From: an uncultured bacterium
GTDB taxonomy: Bacteria; Cyanobacteriota; Vampirovibrionia; Gastranaerophilales; Gastranaerophilaceae
Assembly: GCA_947073645.1 (NCBI GenBank)
Contig: CAMTMK010000016.1
Span: forward strand, 1-42,654
DNA: 42,654 nucleotides
Reading direction: 5' to 3'
Notes under the pieces: model-generated
Told to the model about the DNA's origin: nothing
Database searches by the model: none
Seen by the model: only the letters and a program-made list of their open reading frames with translations
Translations under genes and position numbers: made by a program
Shown: positions 33,048 to 40,908 of the stretch, one piece after another
How the letters are laid out: each line of letters starts with the position of its first letter
How positions within the stretch are numbered: position 1 is the stretch's first letter

Positions 33048-33440
33048 ATGCACCTTAAAATAATTACACACGAAAGAGTTGTATTTGACGAAGATGTTGA
33101 CGAAATCTATACAAAAGCAATCGACGGTGAAATTGGTATTTTGAAAAATCATGTTCCCCTGATGACTGCTTTGGATATAGGTGTTACAAAGACCGTAAAA
33201 GACGGTAATGTCAAGTTTTTCACAACTATGGGCGGTGTTTTTCAGTTTAAAGATGATGAGGCTTTAATCCTTACAACTACTGCCGAAAGCGGTGATGAAA
33301 TTGATGTTACGCGCGCAAAAGAAGCACTGACGCGTGCTCAGTCAAAACTTGCCGAAGCAGAAGCCGAAGCGGATGCAAAACGCGCTGAAGCTGCAATGGC
33401 ACGTGCTATGGCGAGATTAAAAGCTACATTGAATAATTAG
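33048..33440 (+). CDS. atpC: F-type ATP synthase subunit epsilon
   Basis: 130 residues. N-terminal beta sandwich (MHLKIITHERVVFDEDVDEIYTKAIDGEIGILKNHVPLMTAL region) and a C-terminal two-helix part rich in Ala/Glu/Arg (KEALTRAQSKLAEAEAEADA). It inhibits ATP hydrolysis and is part of the rotor. Starts 3 bp after atpD and ends 1 bp before the first chromate-transporter gene, so transcription probably continues into that pair. Confidence 0.97.
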   Translation: MHLKIITHERVVFDEDVDEIYTKAIDGEIGILKNHVPLMTALDIGVTKTVKDGNVKFFTTMGGVFQFKDDEALILTTTAESGDEIDVTRAKEALTRAQSKLAEAEAEADAKRAEAAMARAMARLKATLNN

Positions 33441-33441
33441 T

Positions 33442-33999
33442 ATGGAAAAGACTTTATATCAAATTTTCAAAACTTTTTTCAAGGTTGGAACTCTGCTTTT
33501 AGGCGGTGGTTATGTAATTCTGCCCTTATTGCAGTCTGAACTTGTTGATAAGAAAAAATGGATTGATGATGATGAATTGTGTGAGTTTTATGCACTTGGG
33601 CAAAGCGTTCCGGGGATTATTGCTGCGAATGTTTCTATCTTTGTCGGGTATAAACTGCGCAGGACGGCTGGTGCAATATCAGCGGTACTCGGAATTGTAA
33701 CGCCGGCATTTCTTTCAATTGTTGTTCTTGCCAAAGTATTAGAAGAAATTGTTCATTTGAAATTTGTTCAGAGCATCTTTTGGGGTGTCGGAATAGGTGT
33801 TTTAATACTTATTTTTCTTGCTGTTAAAGAAATTTGGAAAAAAAGTGTTGTTGATAAATTTTCCTGTTGGATATTTTTTATAACGTTTATTTTATCGGCA
33901 TGTTTTAAAGCTCCGCCTGCATCTTTAATTATTTTAGCAATACTTATCGGACTTTGGCTTCAATTTGCAAAAAAAATTGAGCGGGGAGAAAAAGAATGA
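33442..33999 (+). CDS. chromate transporter family protein (half-size, first of a pair)
   Basis: 185 residues. CHR-domain membrane protein with about five to six transmembrane segments. N-terminal signature FKVGTLLLGGGYVILPLL and ALGQSVPGIIAANVSIFVGY (the PGP-like motif, here PGI). Two half-size CHR proteins commonly work together in place of one full-length ChrA; chromate efflux is known for some, but sulfate or other anions may be the natural substrate. The start overlaps nothing and follows atpC by one base. The stop overlaps the next gene's ATG (ATGA). Confidence 0.9.
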   Translation: MEKTLYQIFKTFFKVGTLLLGGGYVILPLLQSELVDKKKWIDDDELCEFYALGQSVPGIIAANVSIFVGYKLRRTAGAISAVLGIVTPAFLSIVVLAKVLEEIVHLKFVQSIFWGVGIGVLILIFLAVKEIWKKSVVDKFSCWIFFITFILSACFKAPPASLIILAILIGLWLQFAKKIERGEKE

Positions 34000-34526
34000 T
34001 ATATATAAAATTATTTTTAGAATTTTTCCATATCGGACTTTTTTCTTTTGGCGGAGGATATGCAACTTTACCGTTTTTGTATCATATAGCTGATGTTCAA
34101 AAATGGTACACAGCAAAGCAATTGTCGGATATGATTGCGGTATCATCAATCACTCCGGGTCCTGTCGGGGTCAATGTAGCAACCTTTGCAGGGTTTACTA
34201 CATCGGGAATTTTGGGTGCGTTTGTTGCTACTGCATCTGTAATTTTGCCGTCGTTGATTATTGTTATAGTTATTTCAAAACTTTTGGAACAGTTTAAACA
34301 TAACAAATATGTTCAATCGGTTATTTACACATTAAAACCTGCAGGGTGCGGTCTTCTTGCAGCTGTTGGGGTTGATATGTTTGTGAATAATATAAATTTG
34401 TTTGGAATGATTTTGCTTGCAGGATTGTTTTTTGCAAGTTTAATGGAAAAGCGCGACCCGTTATTTTATCTTGCGGTTTCAGCGGTTGTCGGGTTAGTTG
34501 CAGGATTTTTTAATTTGACTTCTTAG
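33996..34526 (+). CDS. chromate transporter family protein (half-size, second of a pair)
   Basis: 176 residues, CHR domain. FHIGLFSFGGGYATLPFLYH and SSITPGPVGVNVATFAGF are the two conserved motifs (with PGP intact), followed by several hydrophobic segments. Overlaps the first half by four bases, which implies coupled translation in equal amounts. Its last 17 bases overlap the end of the convergent yifB gene. Confidence 0.92.
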   Translation: MIYIKLFLEFFHIGLFSFGGGYATLPFLYHIADVQKWYTAKQLSDMIAVSSITPGPVGVNVATFAGFTTSGILGAFVATASVILPSLIIVIVISKLLEQFKHNKYVQSVIYTLKPAGCGLLAAVGVDMFVNNINLFGMILLAGLFFASLMEKRDPLFYLAVSAVVGLVAGFFNLTS

Positions 34527-36042
34527 TTATTCTGTATTGTAAAGCCTGCATTAAGTGGGTTTGTTTGATATCTTTTGAACCTTCCAAATCCGCAATTGTT
34601 CGTGCAAGTTTTAAAATCCTGTCGTAACGTCTGCCTGACAGATGATATTTTACAGATGCTGTTTTTAAAATTTCTGCACTTGTTTTGTCGAGTTGGCAGT
34701 ATTTTTTTATAAGTTTTGCTGTTAATTCTGAATTTGTGAGAATACCGTCAGCTTTATAGCGTTCTGCTTGAATTTTTCTGGCTTTAATAACTCGTTTTCT
34801 AATATCAGCTGAGCATTCGGAACTTTGTTGTGTGTTTAAAAGTTCTTCTGCCGTAAGTCTTGGGACATCTACCTGCAAATCAATCCTATCCAGTAACGGT
34901 CCTGAAAGTTTAGATTGATAGCGGTTTATTTGAAATTCAGAGCAGATGCATTGTTTTTCTTTGTCTCCCAAATATCCGCAGGGACAAGGGTTCATTGCAC
35001 CTAGAAGTATAAATTTTGCAGGATATTTAACGGAATGTTTGGTTCGTGAAATTGTGATTTCTCCATCCTCTAATGGTTGGCGCAGAACTTCCAATACACT
35101 TCTCGGGAATTCTACCATTTCGTCAAGGAAAAGCACTCCTCTATTTGCGAGTGTAATCTCTCCGGGTTTAGGGTTTGAGCCTCCACCGATTATGCCGTTT
35201 GCAGATGCTGTGTGGTGAACTGCGCGGAATGGGCGTTTTGTCATCAATGGTTCATCAGGTGCTAAAAGCCCCGAGATACTGTAAATTTTGGTTAATTCTA
35301 AAGCTTCCGAAAGTTCGAGCGGTGGTAAAATTGACGAGAAGCATTTTGCCATTAAGGTTTTGCCTGACCCCGGAGAGCCTGTCATAAGCATATTATGACC
35401 ACCTGCAGCAGAAATTTCCAATGCTCGTTTAGCTTTTTGCTGTCCTTTTACGTCTTTAAAATCATAGATATAATCTTGTGCAGCGCTTTTTGTTAAATAG
35501 TCATTAATATCTACATCAATGGGTTTTAGTGGAGTTTCGCCAAAATGGTTAACCACATCTGCAAGGCATTCTGCGCCAAAAATATTTACATCACCTGCTA
35601 AACCTGCTTCATCAGCATTGATTTTGGGGACAAAAAAGTTTTTTATTCCGATATCTTTTAACCCTAAAATCAGAGGTAAAACACCCGTAATGCCCCTTAA
35701 ACTACCGTCAAGTGAAAGTTCGCCCAAAAATGCGTAGTCTTTTATTTTGTCTTCTGTGAGAACTTCTTCTTCTGTCAAAAGTCCGATGGCTATCGGCAGG
35801 TCAAAGTTTGAACCTTCTTTTTTTAGGTCAGCAGGTGCAAGGTTTATAACAACTTTTCGTGACGGGAATGTAAATCCAGAATTTTTTATAGCCGAGCGAA
35901 CCCTGTCACGAGCTTCATTAATCGCAGCGTCGGGCAGTCCAACAATTGAAAATGCAGGCAGAGAATTTAAAACATCGGTTTCTACCGTTACTTTGTAAGC
36001 ATTTAAGCCGATTACTGCCCCTGTTGTTACTTTATTTACCAT
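34510..36042 (-). CDS. YifB/ComM family Mg-chelatase-like AAA+ ATPase
   Basis: 510 residues, full length. N-terminal Lon-like domain (residues 1 to about 170; ETDVLNSLPAFSIVGLPD, LGELSLDGSLRGITG), an AAA+ module with Walker A GSPGSGKT at 222-229, Walker B GVLFLDEMVEF, and the C-terminal Mg-chelatase part (YHLSGRRYDRILKLARTIADL). The Vibrio/Haemophilus member ComM is a helicase that promotes branch migration in natural transformation. With ComF and pilus genes in the same window a competence role is possible. Cysteines in PCPCGYLGDKEKQCIC may bind zinc. ATG at 36042 with no clear SD. Confidence 0.95.
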   Translation of the reverse strand: MVNKVTTGAVIGLNAYKVTVETDVLNSLPAFSIVGLPDAAINEARDRVRSAIKNSGFTFPSRKVVINLAPADLKKEGSNFDLPIAIGLLTEEEVLTEDKIKDYAFLGELSLDGSLRGITGVLPLILGLKDIGIKNFFVPKINADEAGLAGDVNIFGAECLADVVNHFGETPLKPIDVDINDYLTKSAAQDYIYDFKDVKGQQKAKRALEISAAGGHNMLMTGSPGSGKTLMAKCFSSILPPLELSEALELTKIYSISGLLAPDEPLMTKRPFRAVHHTASANGIIGGGSNPKPGEITLANRGVLFLDEMVEFPRSVLEVLRQPLEDGEITISRTKHSVKYPAKFILLGAMNPCPCGYLGDKEKQCICSEFQINRYQSKLSGPLLDRIDLQVDVPRLTAEELLNTQQSSECSADIRKRVIKARKIQAERYKADGILTNSELTAKLIKKYCQLDKTSAEILKTASVKYHLSGRRYDRILKLARTIADLEGSKDIKQTHLMQALQYRITKKSN

Positions 36043-36072
36043 AAATTTATGATACTACAAATATTTTTATTG

Positions 36073-36078
36073 TATAAT
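36073..36078 (+). promoter_or_regulatory. -10 box giving a probably leaderless GT9 message
   Basis: TATAAT at 36073-36078, six bases before the ATG at 36085. No convincing -35 box at 16-18 bp. Confidence 0.5.
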
Positions 36079-36084
36079 CGGGGT

Positions 36085-37056
36085 ATGAACATATTGGCAA
36101 TAAATTTTGGCGGAATAGGCGATGAAATATTTTTTCTCCCCGCACTTATATCATTAAAAAAGGAATATCCTGAATCAAAAATTACTCTCGCGCTTGAACC
36201 AAGAAGCAAGAGTGTCAAAGATTTGACAAGTATAATTGATGATTTATTTTTGATTGATGTTAAAGGCAAAAATAAATATGCAGAACTTTTAAAACTTGTT
36301 TGGCTTGCGCGTAAAGGCAAGTTTGATATGGTAATTTCATCAGGCGGAAATAAGCTTATAAGTGTACTTTTGTTTATGATGGGAATTAAAAAACGCTATG
36401 GTTATTACACAGGAAGTTTAAGCGAAAAACTATTGACAAAAACTGTTCCGTTGAATAAAAAACAGTATGCTTGTGCGATGTATCACGATTTGGTTACGCC
36501 GATAACAAATCATAAAACTTATCTCCCTGAAATTGATGTTGAACCTCAAGAAAAAATCACTAATTCGGTTTTAATCCACCCTGGTGTGAGTAAAATGAGT
36601 GTTCAAAAAGGGATGATAAAGACGGTTTCTGCCGAAATTTGGGCTGAAACTATTGATTTACTTGTCAAAAAAGGTAAGCATGTAATCCTTGCTGGCGGTC
36701 CTGATGATGCGGAAGTTATTGAGACAATCCGCAATAATACCAAAGGTTTTGAGGATTTTTACGGCAAAACAAAAAGCTTGAAAGATTTAGCTGTTTTAAT
36801 CGGAAAAGCCGAACAATTTATCTGTTCTGATTCTGCACCTTTGCATGCGGGTGTGGCAATGAAAACTAAAACATATGTAATATTTGGACCTACTGATGAT
36901 AAAAAATTAATCCCGCAATCAGATTTGGTTACACCAATTAAAGCAGATGATAAATGTCCCATAAAACCTTGTTTATGGGAATATCGTCAAACAACTTGCG
37001 GAAATTTGGATTGTTTAAGGATTACTGCAGAAGATATTGTAAAATATATAAATTAA
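36085..37056 (+). CDS. glycosyltransferase family 9 (heptosyltransferase-like)
   Basis: 323 residues. GT9/GT-B fold like the LPS heptosyltransferases WaaC/WaaF. The N-terminus MNILAINFGGIGDEIFFLPAL is the usual GxGD start; VLIHPGVSKMSVQKG, VILAGGPDD and ICSDSAPLHAGVAMKTKTYVIFGPTD form the C-terminal nucleotide-sugar site. The ATG at 36085 was chosen over 36049 because the motif begins there and the TATAAT box lies between the two. The acceptor is unknown; the KdsC-like gene at 14924 fits a Kdo-containing surface glycan. Its stop overlaps prepilin C by four bases. Confidence 0.9.
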   Translation: MNILAINFGGIGDEIFFLPALISLKKEYPESKITLALEPRSKSVKDLTSIIDDLFLIDVKGKNKYAELLKLVWLARKGKFDMVISSGGNKLISVLLFMMGIKKRYGYYTGSLSEKLLTKTVPLNKKQYACAMYHDLVTPITNHKTYLPEIDVEPQEKITNSVLIHPGVSKMSVQKGMIKTVSAEIWAETIDLLVKKGKHVILAGGPDDAEVIETIRNNTKGFEDFYGKTKSLKDLAVLIGKAEQFICSDSAPLHAGVAMKTKTYVIFGPTDDKKLIPQSDLVTPIKADDKCPIKPCLWEYRQTTCGNLDCLRITAEDIVKYIN

Positions 37057-37779
37057 TTACATTTTTTCTTTCCGCTCCAAGATAAATCATTACATTTGGT
37101 ATATTCCATATTTTCATTAAATATTGCCCAGGCAGTACAGTTATTTCCAAGGGTTGAACAGGTTGTCATATCAGCATTTTTACCGGATGGCGCTAATACG
37201 CTGTGTTCAAATCTGAATACAAATATGTTTTTCCCGAAAATTTGTTTTTTTTGATTATCAGTTTTTACGAATATATCTGCACAGGAAAAATAATCATCGT
37301 TTCTTGAACATCCTGTATCATAATAAGTTCCTGCAGAAAATGAAACCATTGTACCATCGTTAAGTATAAAAGTTTTTTGATTGCCGTTATGTATATGATT
37401 TATACTTTTGCTGCCGTTTAAATAATAAAAATAATCATTAACATCCCAACATGCAAATCTGTTATCATAGTTGCATTCTTTTGTTATGTTTAGATATGGT
37501 TTTAATCTGTTCCAAAAATCGCCTGTTCTATCAGAACTTGTATTTACATCATCCCAGGTATCAGGTGTTCCGTATTTGTTAATTGTTAACATATAAGCAT
37601 TAGAAAAAGTACTATAAACTTTTTTTAATTTTGTTATAGTTTGTTTTTCCTTATGATTTGCAACAAGAGACGGAAGGGTTAATGACGCTACAACACCAAT
37701 AATTCCTAAAGTAATAAGGACTTCCGCTAGAGTAAAACCTTCGGGGGGGGGGGCTCATAGCTTTTTTGTTATTCAACAT
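37053..37779 (-). CDS. prepilin-like protein C, frame broken at a C11 tract (OFF state)
   Basis: Reverse strand: a GGAGG SD, ATG at 37779, MLNNKKAMS, then 11 C. With 11 C the frame runs on through about 30 residues to a TAA. With 10 C (or 13) it reads PPPEGFTLAEV directly into LITLGIIGVVASLTLPSLV and on without a stop to 37053. The in-frame part downstream of the tract includes the sequence starting MLTINKYGTPDTW, which is not a separate gene. The C-terminus (CSTLGNNCTAWAIFNENMEY, CNDLSWSGKKKC) resembles prepilin B closely, so the two are paralogues. Promoter TTGACA-17-GATAAT. No other lesion is present, so the gene looks switched off rather than dead. Confidence 0.85.
37743..37753. repeat. 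G11 homopolymer (C11 in the coding strand) in prepilin C
   Basis: Eleven G on the plus strand, preceded by TTC and followed by C. It sits directly before the prepilin cleavage motif: the codon after the Pro run is Glu, then the Gly of the GFTLAEV site. Confidence 0.97.
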
Positions 37780-37805
37780 TTAATCTATACCTCCAAATTA
37801 TTTTA

Positions 37806-37834
37806 ATTATCTATGCTTGAATGTTTTTTGTCAA
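37806..37834 (-). promoter_or_regulatory. promoter of prepilin C
   Basis: Reverse strand TTGACA (37834-37829), 17-bp spacer, GATAAT (37811-37806). RNA would start near 37799, just before the SD. Confidence 0.78.
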
Positions 37835-37922
37835 TATGTTTTACATTGCTTATTATTATGTTGTAAAATATTTATCTTAGTGTAAAATTTTTTTTGTACC
37901 CCGATTTATAAGGATTTAATTT

Positions 37923-38300
37923 ATGAAAACTCAAAATATTTCTGCCTCAACTTTTCAAGGCGGTGTAAAAATTCATCAAACAGTTTCACCTGAACTTACA
38001 AAAGCAATTAAAACTTCACCTGCTATGAAAAAATTTGGAATGTTCTATAGTGCAGAAGTGTCATCAATAAGGATTGGTTCTCATGATATGAAACAATCTT
38101 ATTCAGGACTTTGTATTGATAACGTAAAACCAAGAAATATATTTGTTTCGATTTATGATTTTGTTACAGGGCGTAAAGATAAGATGTTTAGAGGCATTAA
38201 TTTCAACTCTCATAGAGAAACTGATGCAGGGTTAATTCAATTGCTCGGCACTATGAAAAAAAATGAGTTTGTAAAAATGATTATAAGTAAAAATTTTTAA
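37923..38300 (+). CDS. small unknown protein
   Basis: 125 residues; not recognised. N-terminus MKTQNISASTFQGGVKIHQ with the F-x-G pattern shared with the unknown proteins at 1175 and 18417. Basic, with no signal peptide or membrane helix; MFYSAEVSSIRIGSHD and NIFVSIYDFVTGRKDKMFRG suggest beta strands. A promoter-like TTGTAA-16-TAAAAT (37861-37888) and an SD (AAGGA) precede the ATG. The end overlaps the convergent SDR gene by four bases. Confidence 0.75.
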   Translation: MKTQNISASTFQGGVKIHQTVSPELTKAIKTSPAMKKFGMFYSAEVSSIRIGSHDMKQSYSGLCIDNVKPRNIFVSIYDFVTGRKDKMFRGINFNSHRETDAGLIQLLGTMKKNEFVKMIISKNF

Positions 38301-38998
38301 ATACCTACACTTAAACCAGCACAAATATTAATTGATTGCCCGGTAATTCCTTTTGCATCTGCGGAAATTAAGTATTTGCACAATTTTGCGATTTCTTCAG
38401 GTTGGACGAATCTCTTTTGAGGAATACATTGAATTATTTCATCTTTAGAAAATTCGCTTTCCTCAATTGAATTGTTGCCAAGTTCTGTTTCTACCCATCC
38501 GGGATTGATTGTGTTGACCGTAATTTCATATTCTGCAAGTTCTAAAGCTAATGCTTTGGTCAAGCCGATAAGACCTGCTTTTGATGATGAATATATACTT
38601 GCATATGCTTCACCCATAACTCCTGAAATAGAGCCAATATTGATAATTCTTCCCCATCTTTGATTTTTCATATGAGGAATGGCTTTAGCTGTAAGATATG
38701 CAGGTGCAACAAGATTTGTTTGATAAAGTTTTTGGATATCTGCGGTTTCTAATGTTTCTAACCCGCCGTATATATATTCCCCCGCATTATTAATCAAAAC
38801 ATCAATATTATTATCTGTGATGAATTTACCTAAAGTATTTATCTCTTTTGACAGGTCGCATACACAGAAACCTTTTGCATTACAAGCAACAAGAGCCTGT
38901 TCGTTTCTGCCTGTAACAAACACTTCGCCGATGTTTTGTAATTCTTTTGCAATGGCATTTCCAATGCCTTTAGATGCACCTGTAACAAGTATATTCAT
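38297..38998 (-). CDS. short-chain dehydrogenase/reductase (FabG-like)
   Basis: 233 residues, classical SDR. NAD(P)-binding TGASKGIG at residues 6-13, NNAG at 70-73, catalytic Ser (IGSISG), Tyr136 and Lys140 (YSSSK), then NTINPGWVETELG. It resembles 3-oxoacyl-ACP reductase, but it is separate from fatty-acid synthesis genes and the substrate is open. Its start overlaps the secG stop by one base, so secG and SDR are coupled. Confidence 0.93.
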   Translation of the reverse strand: MNILVTGASKGIGNAIAKELQNIGEVFVTGRNEQALVACNAKGFCVCDLSKEINTLGKFITDNNIDVLINNAGEYIYGGLETLETADIQKLYQTNLVAPAYLTAKAIPHMKNQRWGRIINIGSISGVMGEAYASIYSSSKAGLIGLTKALALELAEYEITVNTINPGWVETELGNNSIEESEFSKDEIIQCIPQKRFVQPEEIAKLCKYLISADAKGITGQSINICAGLSVGI

Positions 38999-39225
38999 TA
39001 TTTAATGATACCGAAGCCTAAAAGAAATGTGCAAACTAAAAATACTGCAGATACAATACCAGTAAGTTTGTTTAATCCTTTTTCTGCGCTTTTTTGAGAC
39101 GCAAATACATGTGATGCTCCGCCAATCCCCGCAATTCCATCACCTTTTGGTGAATGTAACAGGATTAAAATAATTAAAAGTAATGCTGAAATAATTTGTA
39201 CAGCCCAAACAAAATTTATTAACAT
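38998..39225 (-). CDS. secG: preprotein translocase subunit SecG
   Basis: 75 residues. Two transmembrane helices (about 4-24 and 53-73) around the conserved loop LLHSPKGDGIAGIGGASHVF, the standard SecG form. Auxiliary subunit of the SecYEG channel. SD AAGGAG lies within the end of the NrtR-like gene, and the ATG overlaps that gene by seven bases. Confidence 0.95.
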   Translation of the reverse strand: MLINFVWAVQIISALLLIILILLHSPKGDGIAGIGGASHVFASQKSAEKGLNKLTGIVSAVFLVCTFLLGFGIIK

Positions 39226-39911
39226 TTAGTTTTCTCCTTTTTCTTAGAAATGAAATGGGCTCTTTTTGAGTTCAATTTTATATTTTCGAAAGTGTATAAT
39301 CTTGCAGGTCTTTTTGAAGATGATTTTGTATATTCATCAAGTTCAATAAGTCCGTCAGTACAAAGAGCTTTTTTTCTGAAATTTCTTTTATCAAGTTTTT
39401 TGCGCATAATCAACTCATATGCTCTCTGCATTTCTGTCAGAGTAAATTTTTCGTTTAAAAGCTGGTATGCAACAGGGCAAAGTTCCAATCTTTCTCTGGT
39501 TCTTTTCATGGAATATTCAATGATTTCTTTGTGGTCGAATGCAAGAGGCGGTAAATCCGAAATTTTATGCCATCCGAGTTCTGGTGTCGTTACGATTTGA
39601 ATATCTTCCGCTCTTACCAGTGCGAAGTATGCACAGGTAATAACTCTTGAATTCGGGTGACGAAGCGGGTCTCCGAAAGTGTACAATTGTTCAAGATAAA
39701 TATTATCTACATTTGTACGTTCCTTTAATACTCTTAACGCCGCTTGATCAAGGTTTTCGGATAGTCTTACATATCCGCCGGGGATTGCCCACTTGTCTTT
39801 GAACGGTTCATTTGTACGTTTAACAAGCAATACTTGTAATGCATCGTTTTTAAGTGTAACAATTACAACGTCGACCGTAATTTCGTGAGTTTTAGTTTCG
39901 TTAAAAATCAT
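39219..39911 (-). CDS. NrtR-like Nudix-domain transcriptional regulator
   Basis: 230 residues. N-terminal Nudix-like domain (about 8-150) with VDVVIVTLKNDALQVLLVKRTNEPFKDKWAIPGGYVRLSE; the Nudix box is degenerate (LRVLKERTNV instead of REUxEExGU), so hydrolase activity is unlikely. C-terminal winged-helix part (about 155-215; FTLTEMQRAYELIMRKKLDKRNFRKKAL), the NrtR layout. NrtR proteins repress NAD biosynthesis genes and respond to ADP-ribose; relatives in Bacteroides control sugar use instead. nadA at 8283 has a palindrome with a GT-N7-AC core. SD AGGA before the ATG. The secG gene overlaps its end. Confidence 0.88.
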   Translation of the reverse strand: MIFNETKTHEITVDVVIVTLKNDALQVLLVKRTNEPFKDKWAIPGGYVRLSENLDQAALRVLKERTNVDNIYLEQLYTFGDPLRHPNSRVITCAYFALVRAEDIQIVTTPELGWHKISDLPPLAFDHKEIIEYSMKRTRERLELCPVAYQLLNEKFTLTEMQRAYELIMRKKLDKRNFRKKALCTDGLIELDEYTKSSSKRPARLYTFENIKLNSKRAHFISKKKEKTKC

Positions 39912-39977
39912 AATATCCTGCCCTTACAACTATAATATAATAAAAATATTATTTTACATTAGTTAAAAGAGGGTAAT

Positions 39978-39995
39978 TGTTAATATTTTTTAACA
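39978..39995. promoter_or_regulatory. palindrome between the NrtR-like and transglycosylase genes
   Basis: Arms TGTTAA (39978-39983) and TTAACA (39990-39995) with a 6-bp spacer. It lies in the divergent intergenic region and could be an operator, for example for autoregulation by the NrtR-like protein; no direct support. Confidence 0.35.
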
Positions 39996-40069
39996 TATTT
40001 GCAAATTTATATCAATTATTGCTGACATAAATATTTTATATATATACGGGGAACTCTAAGGGGATATTA

Positions 40070-40828
40070 ATGTTTGGTTGCGGAAACAGCTTTTATAGAT
40101 ATATGAATAATCCGTTTATGGGCGGATGTCATTGCAATCATAATGCTTTTGGCAGCTTTTTTATGTTTAACATGTTGTCCAATATGATGAATAACATGTT
40201 TGCGATGCCACAACAACAAATGTTTATGCCTCAAATGTCTCAATTTGTTATGCCTCAAGCATATCCTATGCAGTCTGTATTCAGCTATGCGCAGCCTTAC
40301 AGAATGCCTGCAATGCCATCTGTTTTTAGTTTTCAACAACCTGCTTATAATAATTATAATATATTTAATACAACAATAAACAAAACAAAAGTTCCTAGAG
40401 CAAAATTACCAGCATCTACAGGTAAGGTTTTGTCAAAGACAGAATATGTTAAACTTGCTTGTGATACAGCTAAAAAATATGGTGTTGATGAAAAACTTGT
40501 TCTTGCAGTTATTGATCAAGAATCAAAATTTAAAAATAATCTGACTTCTCCGGCAGGTGCACAGGGTTTGATGCAGTTAATGCCGGATACGGCAAAAGGG
40601 TTAGGGGTTACTAATCCTATGGGTCCTGCTCAGAATATTGACGGAGGTGTAAGATTATTAAAACAATTACTTGATAAATATAACGGCAATGTAACTAATG
40701 CGCTTGCCGCATATAATTGGGGACCAGGAAATGTTGATAAATATTTGGCAGGTAAAAAGAATATGCCTGCTGAAACCAGAAACTATATTAAAATAGCCGA
40801 TAACTATAAAAATTATTCTGTTGCTTAA
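40070..40828 (+). CDS. lytic transglycosylase (SLT domain) with Met/Gln-rich N-terminus
   Basis: 252 residues. The C-terminal half (about 122-252) is a Slt-type lysozyme-like domain that cleaves peptidoglycan: catalytic Glu151 in AVIDQESKF, then SPAGAQGLMQLMP and ALAAYNWGPGNVDKYL. The N-terminal 100 residues are rich in Met, Gln, Phe, Pro and Asn, with several Cys/His (CGN, GGCHCNHN), and do not form a signal peptide. How it reaches the cell wall is therefore unclear. The SD AAGGGGA precedes the ATG. Upstream of minC-minD, so a link to division is conceivable. Confidence 0.9.
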   Translation: MFGCGNSFYRYMNNPFMGGCHCNHNAFGSFFMFNMLSNMMNNMFAMPQQQMFMPQMSQFVMPQAYPMQSVFSYAQPYRMPAMPSVFSFQQPAYNNYNIFNTTINKTKVPRAKLPASTGKVLSKTEYVKLACDTAKKYGVDEKLVLAVIDQESKFKNNLTSPAGAQGLMQLMPDTAKGLGVTNPMGPAQNIDGGVRLLKQLLDKYNGNVTNALAAYNWGPGNVDKYLAGKKNMPAETRNYIKIADNYKNYSVA

Positions 40829-40908
40829 CTAAACTAAATATTTCATTGATGTTCTGAAATGTTCATGTATTCATGTATCTATAGTAACTATTGTTGGAAG
40901 GGACAAGT

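Noticed and set aside
37053-37592. A separate gene starting at MLTINKYGT
   Set aside because: It is the in-frame body of prepilin C; the pilin signature lies directly upstream in the same frame after the C tract.
40067-40339. Minus-strand frame of 90 codons, His/Arg-rich
   Set aside because: Complement of the Met/Gln-rich part of the transglycosylase; composition is that of a shadow frame.
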